Numbered from the stretch's first letter, positions 27,937-40,334 are shown. The stretch: DNA of 64,000 nt from Pseudorasbora parva (GCF_024679245.1 NC_090187.1:25024495-25088494), one strand, 5' to 3'. A program made the numbers and translations. Notes: generated from the letters alone by a model not told the origin.

Positions 27937-28148
27937 AATTGAGCTGCTTATCTTAATTTGTTTAACATCCTTTCTTGCATTTGCACATGATTAGATAAAG
28001 TCCTCTGCATCATAAAACTCTTCTGAATTGAAATTGGTCCTGCATGGTTATTCAATCACCCTGTCCTAGCATAAGCCTTTCTAAGCCCCCAAAGCTAAAG
28101 TCCTACTGTTTCACTGCTCCATTCATACACTTCAGTCTCAGGTGCTAT

Positions 28149-28150
<2 letters not shown>

Positions 28151-28189
<39 letters not shown>
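28151..28189. repeat. (CA)n microsatellite
   Basis: About 19 perfect CA units. Confidence 0.95.
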
Positions 28190-28192
<3 letters not shown>

Positions 28193-30040
28193 TTTGAATA
28201 TGGAAGACAGCTAGGTGAAGTGTCTCTTGGATTAGAGGAGAGACCAAGGAAGAAGAGGAGACGTATTGTGGTATTTTATTCTGCTTTGTGAAAAACTAGG
28301 AGGAGCAAGTCTGAAAGTTTTAGGTTGAGAGAAAGAGATTGTTGAGAAACTTTCCCACATCCGTGCCCTGCATGGGGTCTGATAGAGAGATATCATGCAC
28401 AAAGATCCATCTTAATCTAACAAACTGTTAAGAAGGATGTTGCAATCCACTCACTGAGGGGCACATTTTTAAAAACAGAGCTAGAGGGGCTAATTTGGTG
28501 AAAAACTGCTTAAATCCACCTTACATAAATTCCTTAAGCCCTTGTGTGACCAAAAGAGGATTTAATTTCCCTGTGAACATTAAAGCCCTAAATCACTGTT
28601 TGTTTGTGACCTCACACAGTCCGTTTGACCTTTTCTCACATTAGACACACACTGCGTGCTCACATTTATTCTGTAAGCTTGTTTCACGTTTGAAGGCCAC
28701 AGTGGAGGAAACTGCCTCATCCCACCAGGAGGGGGCGCCACTGAGATTGTTCAATCAGTCTTTGAGATCGCAAGTGGCCCAAAACCCAAACCAACAGGTG
28801 AAGTCAGTGACCCCCCAAAAAGTATTTGCAAACTAACCAATACCAATAAAATATAAAAACAAGTAATGTCAAATATGGTAAAGTTTTTTTGGAATCTAAA
28901 ATTTTAGGAAGTACTTTTAAATGACTGCTGTAGTGCTTTTAAGTGGATGTAAAAGTCCTGTGTCCAAATAATCTGTGTATTTCTTCTATTATATCTGTTG
29001 CTTTATTGTTTTAAAACCTAACAAACTCCATTTTGTGTAATGTTTTGTTTTAGAAAGTGTGCTCTTTAAAATTAATGCCACGTGATGCTTTAACACTATT
29101 TAGAAGTAATGCAATTTAATGCAAGCTTTAGGAGGTATGTGGATTAAGTTGAAGGATCTAGTCAGAGTCAGAAATAACCCAATCCATATCATGACGTCAC
29201 GATGGGGAAATCTGTGAAACTACGTTACAGGTGGCACGTCTCTCTTTAGCTGTGTGCCAAATGCAGTCAGTCAAGTGACACATAGCCTACTATCTCATGG
29301 AGAACTACAGGTCACACATGTGGCAAGCCATTTTAACATCTATCATTTAAAGTAACTTAAAAGTAAAATTTTCTCCAGTCCTACGTTTTTTAGATACGCA
29401 AGTGTGTTATTCACTCGATCTTATTCATACACTTACCTACCTAAGTTACCATCTCAATAGCAATAGTATATAAATATGGATAGTATGTATCCAGTTTTTA
29501 CTTAGCCTATACTGAATGAGACACCAGCATATGACAATTGTGCATAACATTTTGAAATAGGCCTACAACAAGTTGCTTTCTATAATATTTAATAGAAGTG
29601 AAATTGAAGGGGGGAAAAATAGAGCAAGCATGCATTTTAAAGAAAAGTATAAGTAATAAATATGCTTTGATTGTTAAAAGGGCTTGCCATCAATATAGAT
29701 ACTTAAACTTTAACTTTAGTAATGTGTGCGATGTGTACATTAGGCTATATGATTACCGGTAACTGAAGTTTTTGTTATCATAAGTTAATGTGACCTAATG
29801 AACAATTTGTTTGTTTGCATCTAATTAAAGTTAATTTAATCAATTACCTATACTTTTTTAAAATCAAAAGTTGTCTGTTAACCTTATGCACTCTAAACAC
29901 ATTTTTATTATTATTAATTTTAATATGAAATGATATACAAACGTAATTACGTTTAATATTGATCATGATATTAAACACCCAGGATACGAAGTATAATATT
30001 AACAGCATTCTCGATTGATCATGATAACGATGGTGTATCA
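28190..30040. other. Low-repeat noncoding DNA between adm2 exons (presumed intron)
   Basis: This stretch has no recognisable transposon end and no coding signal. One clear protein-binding-like site is noted at 28725-28738. If the exon at 30083-30151 belongs to adm2, all of this is intronic, and a missing middle exon would have to lie between 22167 and 30082. Confidence 0.4.
28725..28738 (+). promoter_or_regulatory. CTCF-like motif
   Basis: CCAGGAGGGGGCGC matches the 14-bp CTCF core at all but one position. It is in a low-repeat stretch about 1.3 kb from the CpG-rich region at 30040-30260. Confidence 0.4.
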
Positions 30041-30260
30041 CAGGTGACCGGGCGGCGCCGGTATCCCGCGCTTCTCTCACCTGTTGCGCATTGGCAGCGC
30101 GAGTGTTTGCAGAGGCAACAGAAACACACACACGAGCAGCAGCGATTTCATGATGGGAGCGTTTTGTCCTCTACAGTCCGACTCGGTGAAGTATAGAGCT
30201 CTGATAGAGAGAGACGCGCAGCTGTGGAGGAGAACAGACGAGACGGTCATTTATGCTACT
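30040..30260. promoter_or_regulatory. CpG-rich stretch, probable promoter/first exon region
   Basis: About 20 CpG dinucleotides fall in 220 bp, in sharp contrast to the CpG-poor surroundings. It contains the candidate signal-peptide exon on the - strand at 30083-30151. A weak CATAAAT sequence on the - strand near 30250 could be a TATA-like element. Confidence 0.5.
30083..30151 (-). CDS. Candidate signal-peptide first exon, possibly adm2
   Basis: ATG at 30151, with A at -3, opens a frame beginning MKSLLLVCVSVASANTRA and ending CAACAG at 30083 before a perfect donor (CAG|GTGAGA). Met-Lys, a leucine-rich core and Ala-x-Ala at VASA look like a secretory signal. It lies in the CpG-rich region, on the same strand as adm2 and 7.9 kb upstream of its hormone exon. 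The donor leaves phase 0, whereas the hormone exon needs phase 2. At least one further exon (length 2 mod 3) would therefore be needed, and it was not found. The exon could also belong to another secreted protein. Confidence 0.4.
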
Positions 30261-30289
30261 TCCATAGTAAAGTTATCTATATGAAAAGT

Positions 30290-31007
30290 TCCGTTTAAAG
30301 ATACAAGAAGCCTATTAACTCCGTACTTTAAAAGACACTATAGATGGGATACCGATGTATTACGTTTGTTTCTCGTGTGTAAGACTGTTAAGACCGCGTG
30401 AGTAAGGACTTTGATTTATGTGGCTGGAGAAACTCGTACTAACTAAGAGAACGTCAGTCTCGTGGATGGAGCAGATTCTTAAATACTGAGAGGGAGGAGA
30501 CACGTTGCTACTAACACTTTACACGCTGCAGTCCAGCCTTAGTTATCGTTATTATGAATTCATAGTCTCCCTTTGTAGAGCATCCGATTCATTATTCATC
30601 ACTGTAATTGACTGTGTTTTTTAATTAATATTTCTTAGACCACATGCGGCTGTTTGTCATGCTTTGTTTGAGCGCATTCTTAAGTGGTTTGTCATCCCGA
30701 AATAACTGGGGGTGTGGCCAATATGCTAATATTAATTTGTAATGTAACGGTTAGGCTATTGATGGTGTATTTTTCATTTACAAAACAAGTAGGCTACGTT
30801 AATAATTTGATAGCTTTAACGCTTAATATAGCTAGTTATTTTAACAGTGTTACTTTATATTTATTTACATTTTAAAACTATGGTAGCCTAATTAAATAAA
30901 ATGCTGAATAAACTTATTCTAAATAGTTTATTAAACCAAATAGTTTAGTTTACATGTATGACATATTATATAATGCAACTTTAATGTATTAAGTATAATA
31001 TTATCAT

Positions 31008-31074
<67 letters not shown>

Positions 31075-32118
31075 TATTATAATATTTTATATTACATAGG
31101 CTATATATTATAATATCATGGTAACCTTTAAATTTAATGCTTTTTATCTATATAATTTTGCCTTGAAATAGGCTAGCCTATTTACTAAAATAAATAAATT
31201 AAATAGGCCTATATATATTTAATATTTATTTACTTTTGCTGGCTTTTGGTAGAATATATTTAAAAAAAAGTTTTTTTATGGAAGGATTTGAGTAAAGGGA
31301 CTCTTGAAACATAAATAATTTCTCTCTCTCTCCCCTTTTTACTGTGTCTTACTTGATATAAAAATATAAATGTGCTGTCAGGTGTGACAAAGTGGCTTAT
31401 TTTAAAGGTCAGAGACAAAATACAAAGTGTTTGGTTTAATCGAGCTTACTGTGTCTTGTGCCCTTATAAAGAGGATTTTAGAGAGCATTAACAACAGTTC
31501 AGTTAATGTTAATGAGAGTCAGTCAGAGACTGTGTGTGTAAGAGGGAGAGAGGTTTACTGATGCTAGTGTGTTTTGGGTTTTTGTTGTTGATCTTTTATG
31601 TAGATTTGTTTTGCTATAGACACATTTTATGGTTAAACTTTGACCTTTTGTTTTTTTGGAAGAAATGCAATTGTCTAAAATTGTATATCAGCTCTAAACG
31701 GGGTTTTTTTTTGGCGTGATTGTTTTTTTACAATGCACTGTTATAAAGGTCAGGTTTGTTTTTGTGTCAGTGTGTTAAAAGACACGCACATCTGTGTGTT
31801 TAAGAGCTTAGGATTTTACATCTCAGTCTTATGAATAATGTCATAAATTGTGAGTGTCTTATTATTTGGAAACGTTATTATATCAGTTTTATGTACTAAA
31901 TAGATTAATTATATTTCTTCTGTGAATCAAAAGGGAATTTTTTTGCATTATTGTTTGTTACTTTCGTGGTGTTTTATTTTAATTTCAAACAAACTATACA
32001 CTCTTTTAGTATTAGCCCTAAGACTTGTTTCTGTTTCGTGTGTGTGTGGTGTGTTCTGCATCATGGTTCAGACAGCAACAGGATACATTTGCATTCATGC
32101 GTCAGTTGGCTCAGACAG

Positions 32119-32182
<64 letters not shown>

Positions 32183-32290
32183 CCAAGTGTCTCTTTTCTC
32201 TTCATTATTCATTGAAATATCCACTATAATAAGAAACTCATCACAGTAATCCTATTAAAAATACATGTTGTAAAATTCAAGTAGCATATT
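30290..32290. other. Intergenic, no gene seen; holds (GA)25 and CA/GT arrays
   Basis: Mostly AT-rich unique-looking sequence. A (GA)25 run is at 31021-31070 and a (GT)26 run at 32121-32172. The open frames around 31922-32249 exist only because of the GT array. Confidence 0.5.
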
Positions 32291-32296
32291 TTGCTA

Positions 32297-32800
32297 AATT
32301 AAAGGGGTGATGAATTGAGAAATACACTTTCCCTTGAGCTTTTGATATATAAAAGGTCATGTTAATATAAGAATATCCTGTAAGTTTCAGAGCTGAAAAC
32401 GTCCTTGTTAGTCAAAGAAAAGCTTTTATAGACACCAGCCTCAGCAAATGGTCCTGCGCTTCATTCTTACATCATTGCGCGACGAAACACACACCTCTAA
32501 AGCACGTCTAATCCAGTAGCCTCGCTCACCGACTCATGAAGGGCTCGTGCTAGCAGGTCAACAACAATAAACATGCAGAGGAAGATAGCAAGATATTGCG
32601 CTATTCCTGGTTGTGGAAAAACACAGTCGCTGCATAAGCTTTCTTCGGATCCTAATATTAGGAATGTGTGGTTGAACTTTATTTTTAATGAAGTTATAGC
32701 TCACGTGGGGAAGACATGTTCATTTCACTGCGGGATTGTTTGTAAACAAATCTCCGGTCGATGCTGGATTTGGATCTGACAGGAATGGTGCAACACACTG
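32297..32800 (+). mobile_element. Repeat fragment with a truncated THAP-like zinc-finger frame
   Basis: It starts with TTAAAGGGGTGATGAATTG, an end type shared with the MITEs here. From 32573 an open frame reads MQRKIARYCAIPGCGKTQSL, then SSDPNIRNVWLNF. The Cys-x4-Cys pair, the spaced Pro and the conserved Trp match the start of a THAP domain. The second zinc half is damaged (CSFHC) and the frame stops at 32777. THAP domains are found in P-element-type transposases and in domesticated host proteins. This piece is short and broken, so it is taken as transposon debris. Confidence 0.5.
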
Positions 32801-32954
32801 ATGTGAGTAAAACGTGTTTTTATATGTAATAGTATTGCATTGTTATATATGTGTCCGTGTCTTAACAGAATCAAACCTTATAGCTTTAGCATGCTGGACA
32901 TGTATGGGCCAGGGCTCGCAAAGCCCGACAGGCCGATGAATCTCATAATATTCC

Positions 32955-33110
<156 letters not shown>

Positions 33111-33820
33111 CCAATTCAATTCAAATCAGCTTTATTGGCATGGCTGTCGGATAGTACAATGTTGCCAAAGCATTAAACATGTAACAAGTTATACAGGTAT
33201 AGATATCTAAATACAAAATATAATTAAAGAAGAAAAAAAAAGAAAAAAAAACATTTACATTGCTATATTGTAAATATATTATGACAACTCAACCGGTTGT
33301 AAAATACAGGGTAAATGGTTACAGAGAGCAGTGAAGAGACTAAAGAGGGTTCAGCCTCAGCCTTGTCCCTCATGATATGGCAGGAGGTAACATACTGTGC
33401 TGCCAAGTGGATACATTTCTCTTTTTCTCCTAAGATATAACACAGTTTGGCGATGTCACTTGCTTGCTGGAATTCGGGGAACATTTGAGTGATTTGGGTG
33501 AAGTACGTTTCTCTGATGTTGTTATATTTGCTGCACTGTGTGAGGAAGTGCAGCTTGTCCTCTACGACTCCATCAGGGCAGTGTGAGCACAGTCTGAGCT
33601 CTCTGGCTCTCCAGCTCTGCTTGTGTCGGCCCGTCTCCACACTCAGACTGTGCTCACTCAAACGCTACTTTGTCAGGAGTTTTCTCTGACAATAGTCTAT
33701 AATTTGGATCAGGTAAGGTGCCAATTGGTAATCAGTCTTTATTCTGCAGAAGTACTTCAATTTGTTTATTTGTGCTATTTTGATTTGCCAGTCGTTAATG
33801 TAGTCTTCTTGACTGTGATA

Positions 33821-33822
<2 letters not shown>
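33111..33822 (-). mobile_element. LINE copy 1, 3' fragment
   Basis: The - strand encodes the last part of a non-LTR retrotransposon polyprotein. It includes SVETGRHKQSW, then the zinc-knuckle-like stretch CSHCPDGVVEDKLHFLTQC, with one in-frame stop just upstream. The 3' UTR ends at the CAATTCAATTCAAAT motif shared with copy 2. The 5' end is truncated where it meets the (GA)n tail of copy 2. Confidence 0.85.
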
Positions 33823-33877
<55 letters not shown>

Positions 33878-33926
33878 TCTCTCTCTCGTGCGCTCTCTCT
33901 CTCTCGTGCGCTCTCTCTCTCTCTCG

Positions 33927-33957
<31 letters not shown>

Positions 33958-33984
33958 GTGCGCTCTCTCTCTCTCTCTCTCTCG

Positions 33985-34054
<70 letters not shown>

Positions 34055-34242
34055 CGCTCTCTCTCTCTCTCTCGTGCGCTCTCTCTCTCTCTCTCGTGCG
34101 CTCTCTCTCTCTCGTGCGCTCTCGCTCTCTCTCGTGCGCTCTCGCTCTCTCTCTCTCTCTCGCGCTCTCGCTCTCTCTCTCTCTCTCGCGCTCTCGCTCT
34201 CTCTCTCTCTCTCGCGCTCTCGCTCTCTCTCTCTCTCGCTCT
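33823..34242. repeat. (CT)n array with periodic GTGCG, 3' tail of LINE copy 2
   Basis: About 420 bp of CT dinucleotides are interrupted by GTGCG or CGCG about every 18-40 bp, so a higher-order unit has expanded. It abuts the 3' end of LINE copy 2. Long open frames on both strands (Leu-Ser or Arg-Glu repeats) are simple-sequence artefacts. Confidence 0.95.
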
Positions 34243-36600
34243 CTTCAATTCAATTCAAATGTGCTTTATTGGCATGACAATTGTTTCAATGTATTGCCAA
34301 AGCATTAACACACATGTACATATACATACATACAATAAAGGAACTATATAAAATAAATAATAATAATAGTAATAAGTTGAATAATCTGTAAACATTTAGA
34401 ATTGTAGATGTGATTTTGATTTTGAGATTGATTTTATGAAGTTTAGGATAGAATGTATTTCTGATTTGTTCATAGTTAGGACAGCTGGTGAGGAAGTGTG
34501 TCTGTCTCCACTTCTTTAGCGGTGCAGTACGGGTAGATGCGGCTCTCTCTGGGCAGCCAGTTCTGTCTGTATCTGCCCGTCTCTACGGCCAGTGTGTGAT
34601 TGCTCAGTATGTACCTCGTCATTCTTCTTCTGAACTCAGTCTTTCACTGCGCTCAGGTATTCTGCTGTTGTGTAGTTTCTGCTTACTTTGTTTTTGTGTT
34701 GTTTCAGTCCAATAGGTCAGGTAGTTTTCTTTTTGTGCTTTAATCATTTGGTTGGGCCAGATTGTGTGGATGAGGGTGTCAGTGTCCTGAGGCTGATTAT
34801 TGTTAGTCGTGTTAGTTTGTTTTTGCAGCCTCAGGACCAGCTGAATTAGGGGACTCTTCTCAGCGTTCACTTCAAATGGTAAGAGTTGGGGTCACTAATT
34901 TTTAGATGTTTCCAAAATTTGATGGCTCGTTTCTCAATGTGGATTAGTAAAGGGTATTGGCCTAATTCGGCCCTGCATGCAATGTTCGGCGTGTTCCTCT
35001 GTACTCTCAGGATACTCTTACAGAACTCTATCCTGACAAGCCAGACCCACATCAAGATGTTTGGTCTGGAAATTCACCATAGACAGGGCTCGATCCTAGG
35101 GGCGGGATAAACGGTTGTCTATCAAACTCCCTCTGCACGCGATAGAATAGTGCTACACCAACCAGAGCAACAAAGGTGAAACAGAGCTCCTTGATAGATT
35201 AAACATTCGCCGTATATCCGGTCGGCAAAACTCCGAACACATCTTCCCTTTTTAAGAATGACTTCAGTGCCGTTCTTTGTCCTTTTCTCAGAGAAAAGCT
35301 CAACTCCAAGTCTTCCAGAGTCACGGTCAGAGCTGATTCGAAAGACCGCCGTTCGCCAGTTTCTGTGTTTACTAGAAGCATGCAAGCGCAACTCGGCCGT
35401 CGTCATTATGGCCCCGCCCACAGACTCTATACACAATGTGATTGGCCCGGCAAGAGTTAGGGGAATACAGCTCAGAAGGGTATTGAGAGTTGCTAGACGA
35501 CACTTGCGGGCAGATTAAATTTGCTGCCGCTAGGGTGCATCTAGATTTCTAGGCTAACAGAACTCAGCATGCAGGGTTTGTATTGGGTTTTTGTCCCATT
35601 TGTCAAATTCATGGTTTAGTAGAGGACCCCACACTTCACTGCCATATAGTGCAATAGGTTCTATGACAGATTGGAATATTTTGAGCCAGATTCTGATTGG
35701 TATTTCAAATTGGATTGATTTTTTGATGGCATAGAAAGCCCTTCTTGCTTTCTCTTTTAGTTCATTCTGAAGCCAAGCAGAAGTTTCCGTTTGCATTGAA
35801 TTTCAACCCGAGGTATGTGTAGTTGGTGGCATGATCAATTTTGGTCATACCAAGGGTGAAATTGTGTTTCTTTCCCTGACATTGGGTCTCTTCTGAAATG
35901 TTAGTACTTTAGTTTTTGCCGTGTTAATAGTCAGGGCTCAGGTCTGACAGAACTGATGCAGGATGTCCAGGTTCTGCTGTGTAGACCCTCTTCTGTTGGA
36001 GACAGCAGCACCAGATCATCCGCATACAGGAGGAACTTTATAGAGGAGTCATGTAGTGTGAGACCAGGAGCTGCTTATTCCTCGAGGAGTTTCGCTAATT
36101 CATTAATGTAAATATTGAAGAGGGTCGGTGATAGTAGGCAGCCCTGTCTCACACCTCGCCCTTGAGTGAAGGACTCCGTTTGTTTATTGCCTTTTTTAAT
36201 TGAGCATTGATTGTTTGAGTACATTGTTTTAATTATGTTATATGTTTTGCCCCCGATACCTGATTCTAGAAGTTTAGACAGAAGACCTTCATGCCAAATT
36301 GAATCAAAGGCCTTCTGGAAATCAACGAAGCAAGCGAAATGTTTAGTTTTGTTTTGATTAATGTGTTTGTCGATCAGGGTATGCAGGGTGAATATATGGT
36401 CTGATGTTCTATAATTTGGTAAGAATCCAATCTGACTTTTGCTGAGGGCATTCTGCTCTGTGAGGAAGTAAACGAGTCTCGTGTTAATGATGCTACAGAA
36501 CATCTTCCCCAGATTACTGCTCACACAGATGCCTCTGTAATTGTGCGGGTCTGATTTGAGAATTTGTCTGAGAGAATTTCTCTCTCTCGTTGACATCTGA
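34243..36600 (-). mobile_element. LINE copy 2, reverse transcriptase region, split by a DNA element
   Basis: The - strand carries a 5'-truncated non-LTR reverse transcriptase. From 36560 down: NYRGICVSSNLGKMF, KSQIGFLPNYRTSDH, FVDFQKAFDSIWHEGL, GRGVRQGCLLSPTLFNIYIN, then a stop after LAKLLEE, then the catalytic FLLYADDLVLLS near 36030. The polyprotein continues through LYGSEVWGPLL to LHAEFC at 35566, is interrupted by an inserted element, and resumes with EFCKSILRVQRNT. Stops and frameshifts make it inactive. The zinc-knuckle end and 3' UTR parallel copy 1. Confidence 0.92.
35029..35556. mobile_element. Non-autonomous element with 9-bp target duplication, copy A (inside LINE)
   Basis: A 528-bp unit begins TATCCTGACAAGCCAGACC and ends TTTCTAGGCTA. 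It is flanked by a perfect 9-bp direct repeat ACAGAACTC (35020-35028 and 35557-35565) that belongs to the LINE reading frame. It is homologous to 39860-40334. 9-bp duplications occur in Mutator-like and Merlin-like elements, but the superfamily is not proven. Confidence 0.9.
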
Positions 36601-36639
36601 AGGGTGGCGCACACGTGTATGTGTGTGCGCGCCATTCAC

Positions 36640-38828
36640 GCTTATATCATCCTTATCATGCTTAATATTATTTAATTAATGACCACTTCAAATATTCTTC
36701 TTCTAATATTGATATTATTTATATTACAATTAGAGTAGTAATTAAGGTTAAAATAGAGAATTCCAAGTCATTTTGTGGCTAATAAAATAATGTTCATTTG
36801 TGATGCCATTACCAGTAGATACCTTATGGATATTTAATAATATACATGTATCTAATCTAGTTGCTCAAAAAATATTGCAGTCTTGCATTTTAGTAAATAT
36901 TTAGATATTATCAAACACTAGATTTCTTTAAATGTGAAATTTGAAAACTTGCATCCTAATATTTTAATGAATAATGATCGTTATATAAGCACACACAAGT
37001 GAATATTAATGAATGTGAGCACATATTTTGACCCAAGAAACGTTTAAAATAGTGCTAAGACAAAGATTTTCCTTATTATGTACAGTATACTACATTGATA
37101 CGAAAAACAAGATCGAAATTGATAGCGTTTGTACTACAATTTAGTTAAGTTCATAAGTTTAATTTTCTACAAATATTAACATATTGATCAATCCTGACCA
37201 TCCAACCCCAATGATATTGTAAGAAATGTTTAGAAATGTATCTGTAACAATAAATCAACATTTGGTCAAGAATAGGATAGTCATTAAAGTTCATGTGAAT
37301 GTGAATGTAAAGGTAGGCATCCCAAAAACTCTTGCCAAATTTAGTCATATAGTGCATATTGTGAAAAGCACTATTTAAATTGTGAAATGTGAATCCTTAA
37401 CATTTATTGTGCTGTTTCTATATATATATTTATTTATTTATTTTTGTTTGTTTTTGTTGCAAAAAAAAAAAAGCATAAATCAGGTTTAGCTGTATTTTTA
37501 GACGGTCCCTAATTTTGGTCACAAGCCTCACATAAAATGAAAAGAAAAGATAAAACTGCTCATATATTTTCAAATATTATCAAATATTTTCCACATATTT
37601 GTAATTGTCTAGTTGAACTTGTAGGGTCATTATAAACAAATATGCAACTGCGCATCACTTTTGGCCACTACTGCCATAAAAAGCTCTTTTAAAGAGTCAC
37701 TGAGAGGTTGAAATGACCATAAGTACTGGACTGAGACGTAACTCTAGTGAGCACAGCTACTGTACTTTACTGTATTACACACCCACTCACCCCGTTCACT
37801 CCTCCAATCTCAGCTCATCAGCAGGTGCCCAGAAAAAAAGAATCAACCAATCACATCTGTGCATTTATGTCAGATGTTATAATGGTCAAAGTACTTTATT
37901 TCAAATTCTTGTCCAAATACTGTTTCATAAGGTTTCATAACGTAGTGTTAAAAGCACTTTGGAGGGGAGTCTTTTGTTTAAATAAGTGTGTGAGTATGTT
38001 TTAAAATCCCTGGAACTCTAGTGTTTAGCTAGCAGGTGCAGTGCTCGATTCGATGACAGTTTGCCTTTGCTGTCCCCTGCTGGAGAAACATTTCTGTTTA
38101 CTCAATGCTTTGACACACAGGCTGAATTTGGAATAGCGTACTATTATATACTACTACTATTTTGTAAAAGTAGTGCTATTTTAAATAAAACTTGTGAAAA
38201 GTGCAGTGCAGAGTGAACGTGTTGTTCCATGAATGTTTGAAATGGCATACAGTACAGAAAAAATTCACATATTACTACAAATTCACATATTATACAAAGT
38301 ATATTTTGCATACTGAATTTTTATAGTATATAGACTGTTATAGACCGAAAAATTCTAGACCGTTTATAGTATACTGTGTTTACAGTATATAATAGTATAC
38401 CTACTATTTTGTGTTTGAGATAACAGTCTGTTATCCCAAAATGTAGTTCTTTTTATAGTAAAATTATTTGCATATGATAAAATGTCACGGTAATAACACT
38501 ACTGCATGACTGGCTGAATGTGATATTTGTGTGAGTAAATAGATCTAATTCCTCTTTGAAACCAGTCAGACCAGCTCTCTGGTGTGTGTTTGTATGTATT
38601 CATGTGTATATTTCTGATATCCTCAGGGCTGTTCATTTATGAATGCTTGGGATATATATCTGTTCTCCCTCCAGTCCTCATGTTTCAACATAATTCAGCA
38701 GAAACCTGCACTAAACCAGTAGGCCTACAATAATCAACAGTATAGTATGTTTGCTCTTCAATGTACTTATCATTCTAGAAGGGTTTGTGTGAATCAAGTA
38801 ATTGTTCAAGTCACAATAATGACCTCGA
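36640..38828. other. AT-rich intergenic DNA, no gene seen
   Basis: No coding exon, RNA gene or clear transposon end was recognised. A CTCF-like site lies at 38070-38083 on the - strand. Confidence 0.45.
38070..38083 (-). promoter_or_regulatory. CTCF-like motif
   Basis: The - strand reads CCAGCAGGGGACAG, one mismatch from the 14-bp CTCF core. Confidence 0.3.
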
Positions 38829-39738
38829 TTAAAGGGTAGGTTCACCCAAAAATGAAAATTAGCCTATGAATTACTCACCATCAACTCTTCCTAGGTGTAT
38901 ATGACATTCTTCTTTCAGACAAACACAATCAGAGTTATAATAAATACATCACAGGCTCGTATAACATACGGAAAAACTGTAGCACCTCTTGCAGTAGAAA
39001 ATGTTCACATAAAACGCCTACGTCTGTCCAGAGTAACTGGTGTGCAATGTTGTCAGACATCTTGAACTGCGAGAGGAGCGGGCGCTACACCTTTTCCGTT
39101 CGTTAAATATGGAGGATGACTTAACGGAAGCTAGATAATTTACTTTATAAAGTTTTAAAGCTACACTGTGTAACTTTTTTAGTTTATTCTTAGCTAAAAA
39201 ATACTTAGTTCCTTCAAAAATATATGTGCTCATTAATGTATATTTACTTTATTACTTGAAAGAAGTATTCTCGTAAGTTTATGCCATTGAAAATGCATAA
39301 GGGTGAGGGGTTCGAATGCTGGTCGCCATGTTGCCCCTCCATCTTGAAAGTACATTAGCCAAAGAGGGAAATACCCATAAATTCAAGCTTCGCCTTTCGC
39401 GCTTTAACACTCGATGGCACCGTGTCGAATGTGAAGAAGGGGGTTGCCATGTTAATCTTGGACTAAATCGGCCACTGTAGGAGTTCAAACGAAATCAGAA
39501 TTGAGAGGAACAGAAACTATTATTCACTGGATGGTCATATACCTTTTCACCACTAGATGGGGGGAAATATCACACAGTGTAGCTTTAAATATGGATATTT
39601 TTCTTACAGAAACGCATCAATTCGCTCTAGAACCACAATCTGGTCTGGGGAGTCTGCTCTGTATTTTCTACTGCACAAGAGGTGTGATCAACAAACATTA
39701 TTCAAATTACTCTGTTTAGACTCTGGATAGTCCTTTAA
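38829..39738. mobile_element. MITE with nested MITE
   Basis: The left end TTAAAGGGTAGGTTCACCCA is the same type as 7120 and 58529. The right boundary (TAGTCCTTTAA at 39738) is less certain. It encloses the TTAAAGCTACACTGT-type MITE at 39155-39588. Confidence 0.55.
39155..39588. mobile_element. MITE with TTAAAGCTACACTGT ends, copy 3 (empty site)
   Basis: A 434-bp full-length reverse-orientation copy. It confirms the boundaries of copy 1 and the absence of the 1.94-kb insert (continuous ATACCCATAAATTC). Confidence 0.88.
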
Positions 39739-39859
39739 CCAATCAGACCACAAGAGGCGTGATCAATGGGCAACGACCCATCATTTCTTTAGCTGTCTCT
39801 CTTTTCAGAAGGCTGAGTCCTCTGGAGTTTGCATTCGAAGGTTTCATGCGTCATAATGC

Positions 39860-40334
39860 TAGCCTGACAAGCCAGACCCACATTAAGATGTTTGGTCTGG
39901 AAACTCGCCATTAACAGAGCTCAATCAGAGGGGCGGAATAAACGGTTGTCTTTCAAACTCCCTCGGCATCCAATTGGATAGCACTACAACCAACCAGAGC
40001 AACTTGAAGCGGAGCTAGTTGAAGCTAGTATACACGTGAGGATTAAACTTTCACCATATCCGGTCGGCAAAACTCCGAACACTTTCCTTTTTAAGAATGA
40101 CTTCAGTGCCGTTCTTTGTTCTTTTCTCAGAGAAAAGCTTAACTAAGCTTTGAAGCACACAAGCGCAACTCTGCCGTCATTATGTTAAGCCCCGCCCTCC
40201 GACTCTATACACGATGTGCTTGGCCCGCCAGAGTTAGGTTTTTACAGCTCAGAAGTGTATTGAGAGTTGCTAGACAATACTTGGTGCAGATTAGATGTGC
40301 TGCCGCTATAGGGTGCGTCTAGATTTCTAGGCTA
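39860..40334. mobile_element. Non-autonomous element with 9-bp target duplication, copy B
   Basis: A 475-bp unit begins TAGCCTGACAAGCCAGACC and ends ATTTCTAGGCTA. It is flanked by TCATAATGC (39851-39859) and TCATAAGGC (40335-40343), an 8/9 match. It shares long stretches with copy A, such as TTTAAGAATGACTTCAGTGC. Confidence 0.88.

Noticed and set aside
33623..34351. 242-codon Leu-Ser frame and 157-codon Arg-Glu frame
   Set aside because: Simple-sequence translation of the CT array at the LINE tail.
36075..36635. 186-codon reverse transcriptase frame as a host gene
   Set aside because: It is part of a LINE with a stop before the catalytic YADD block, a further insertion and frameshifts.
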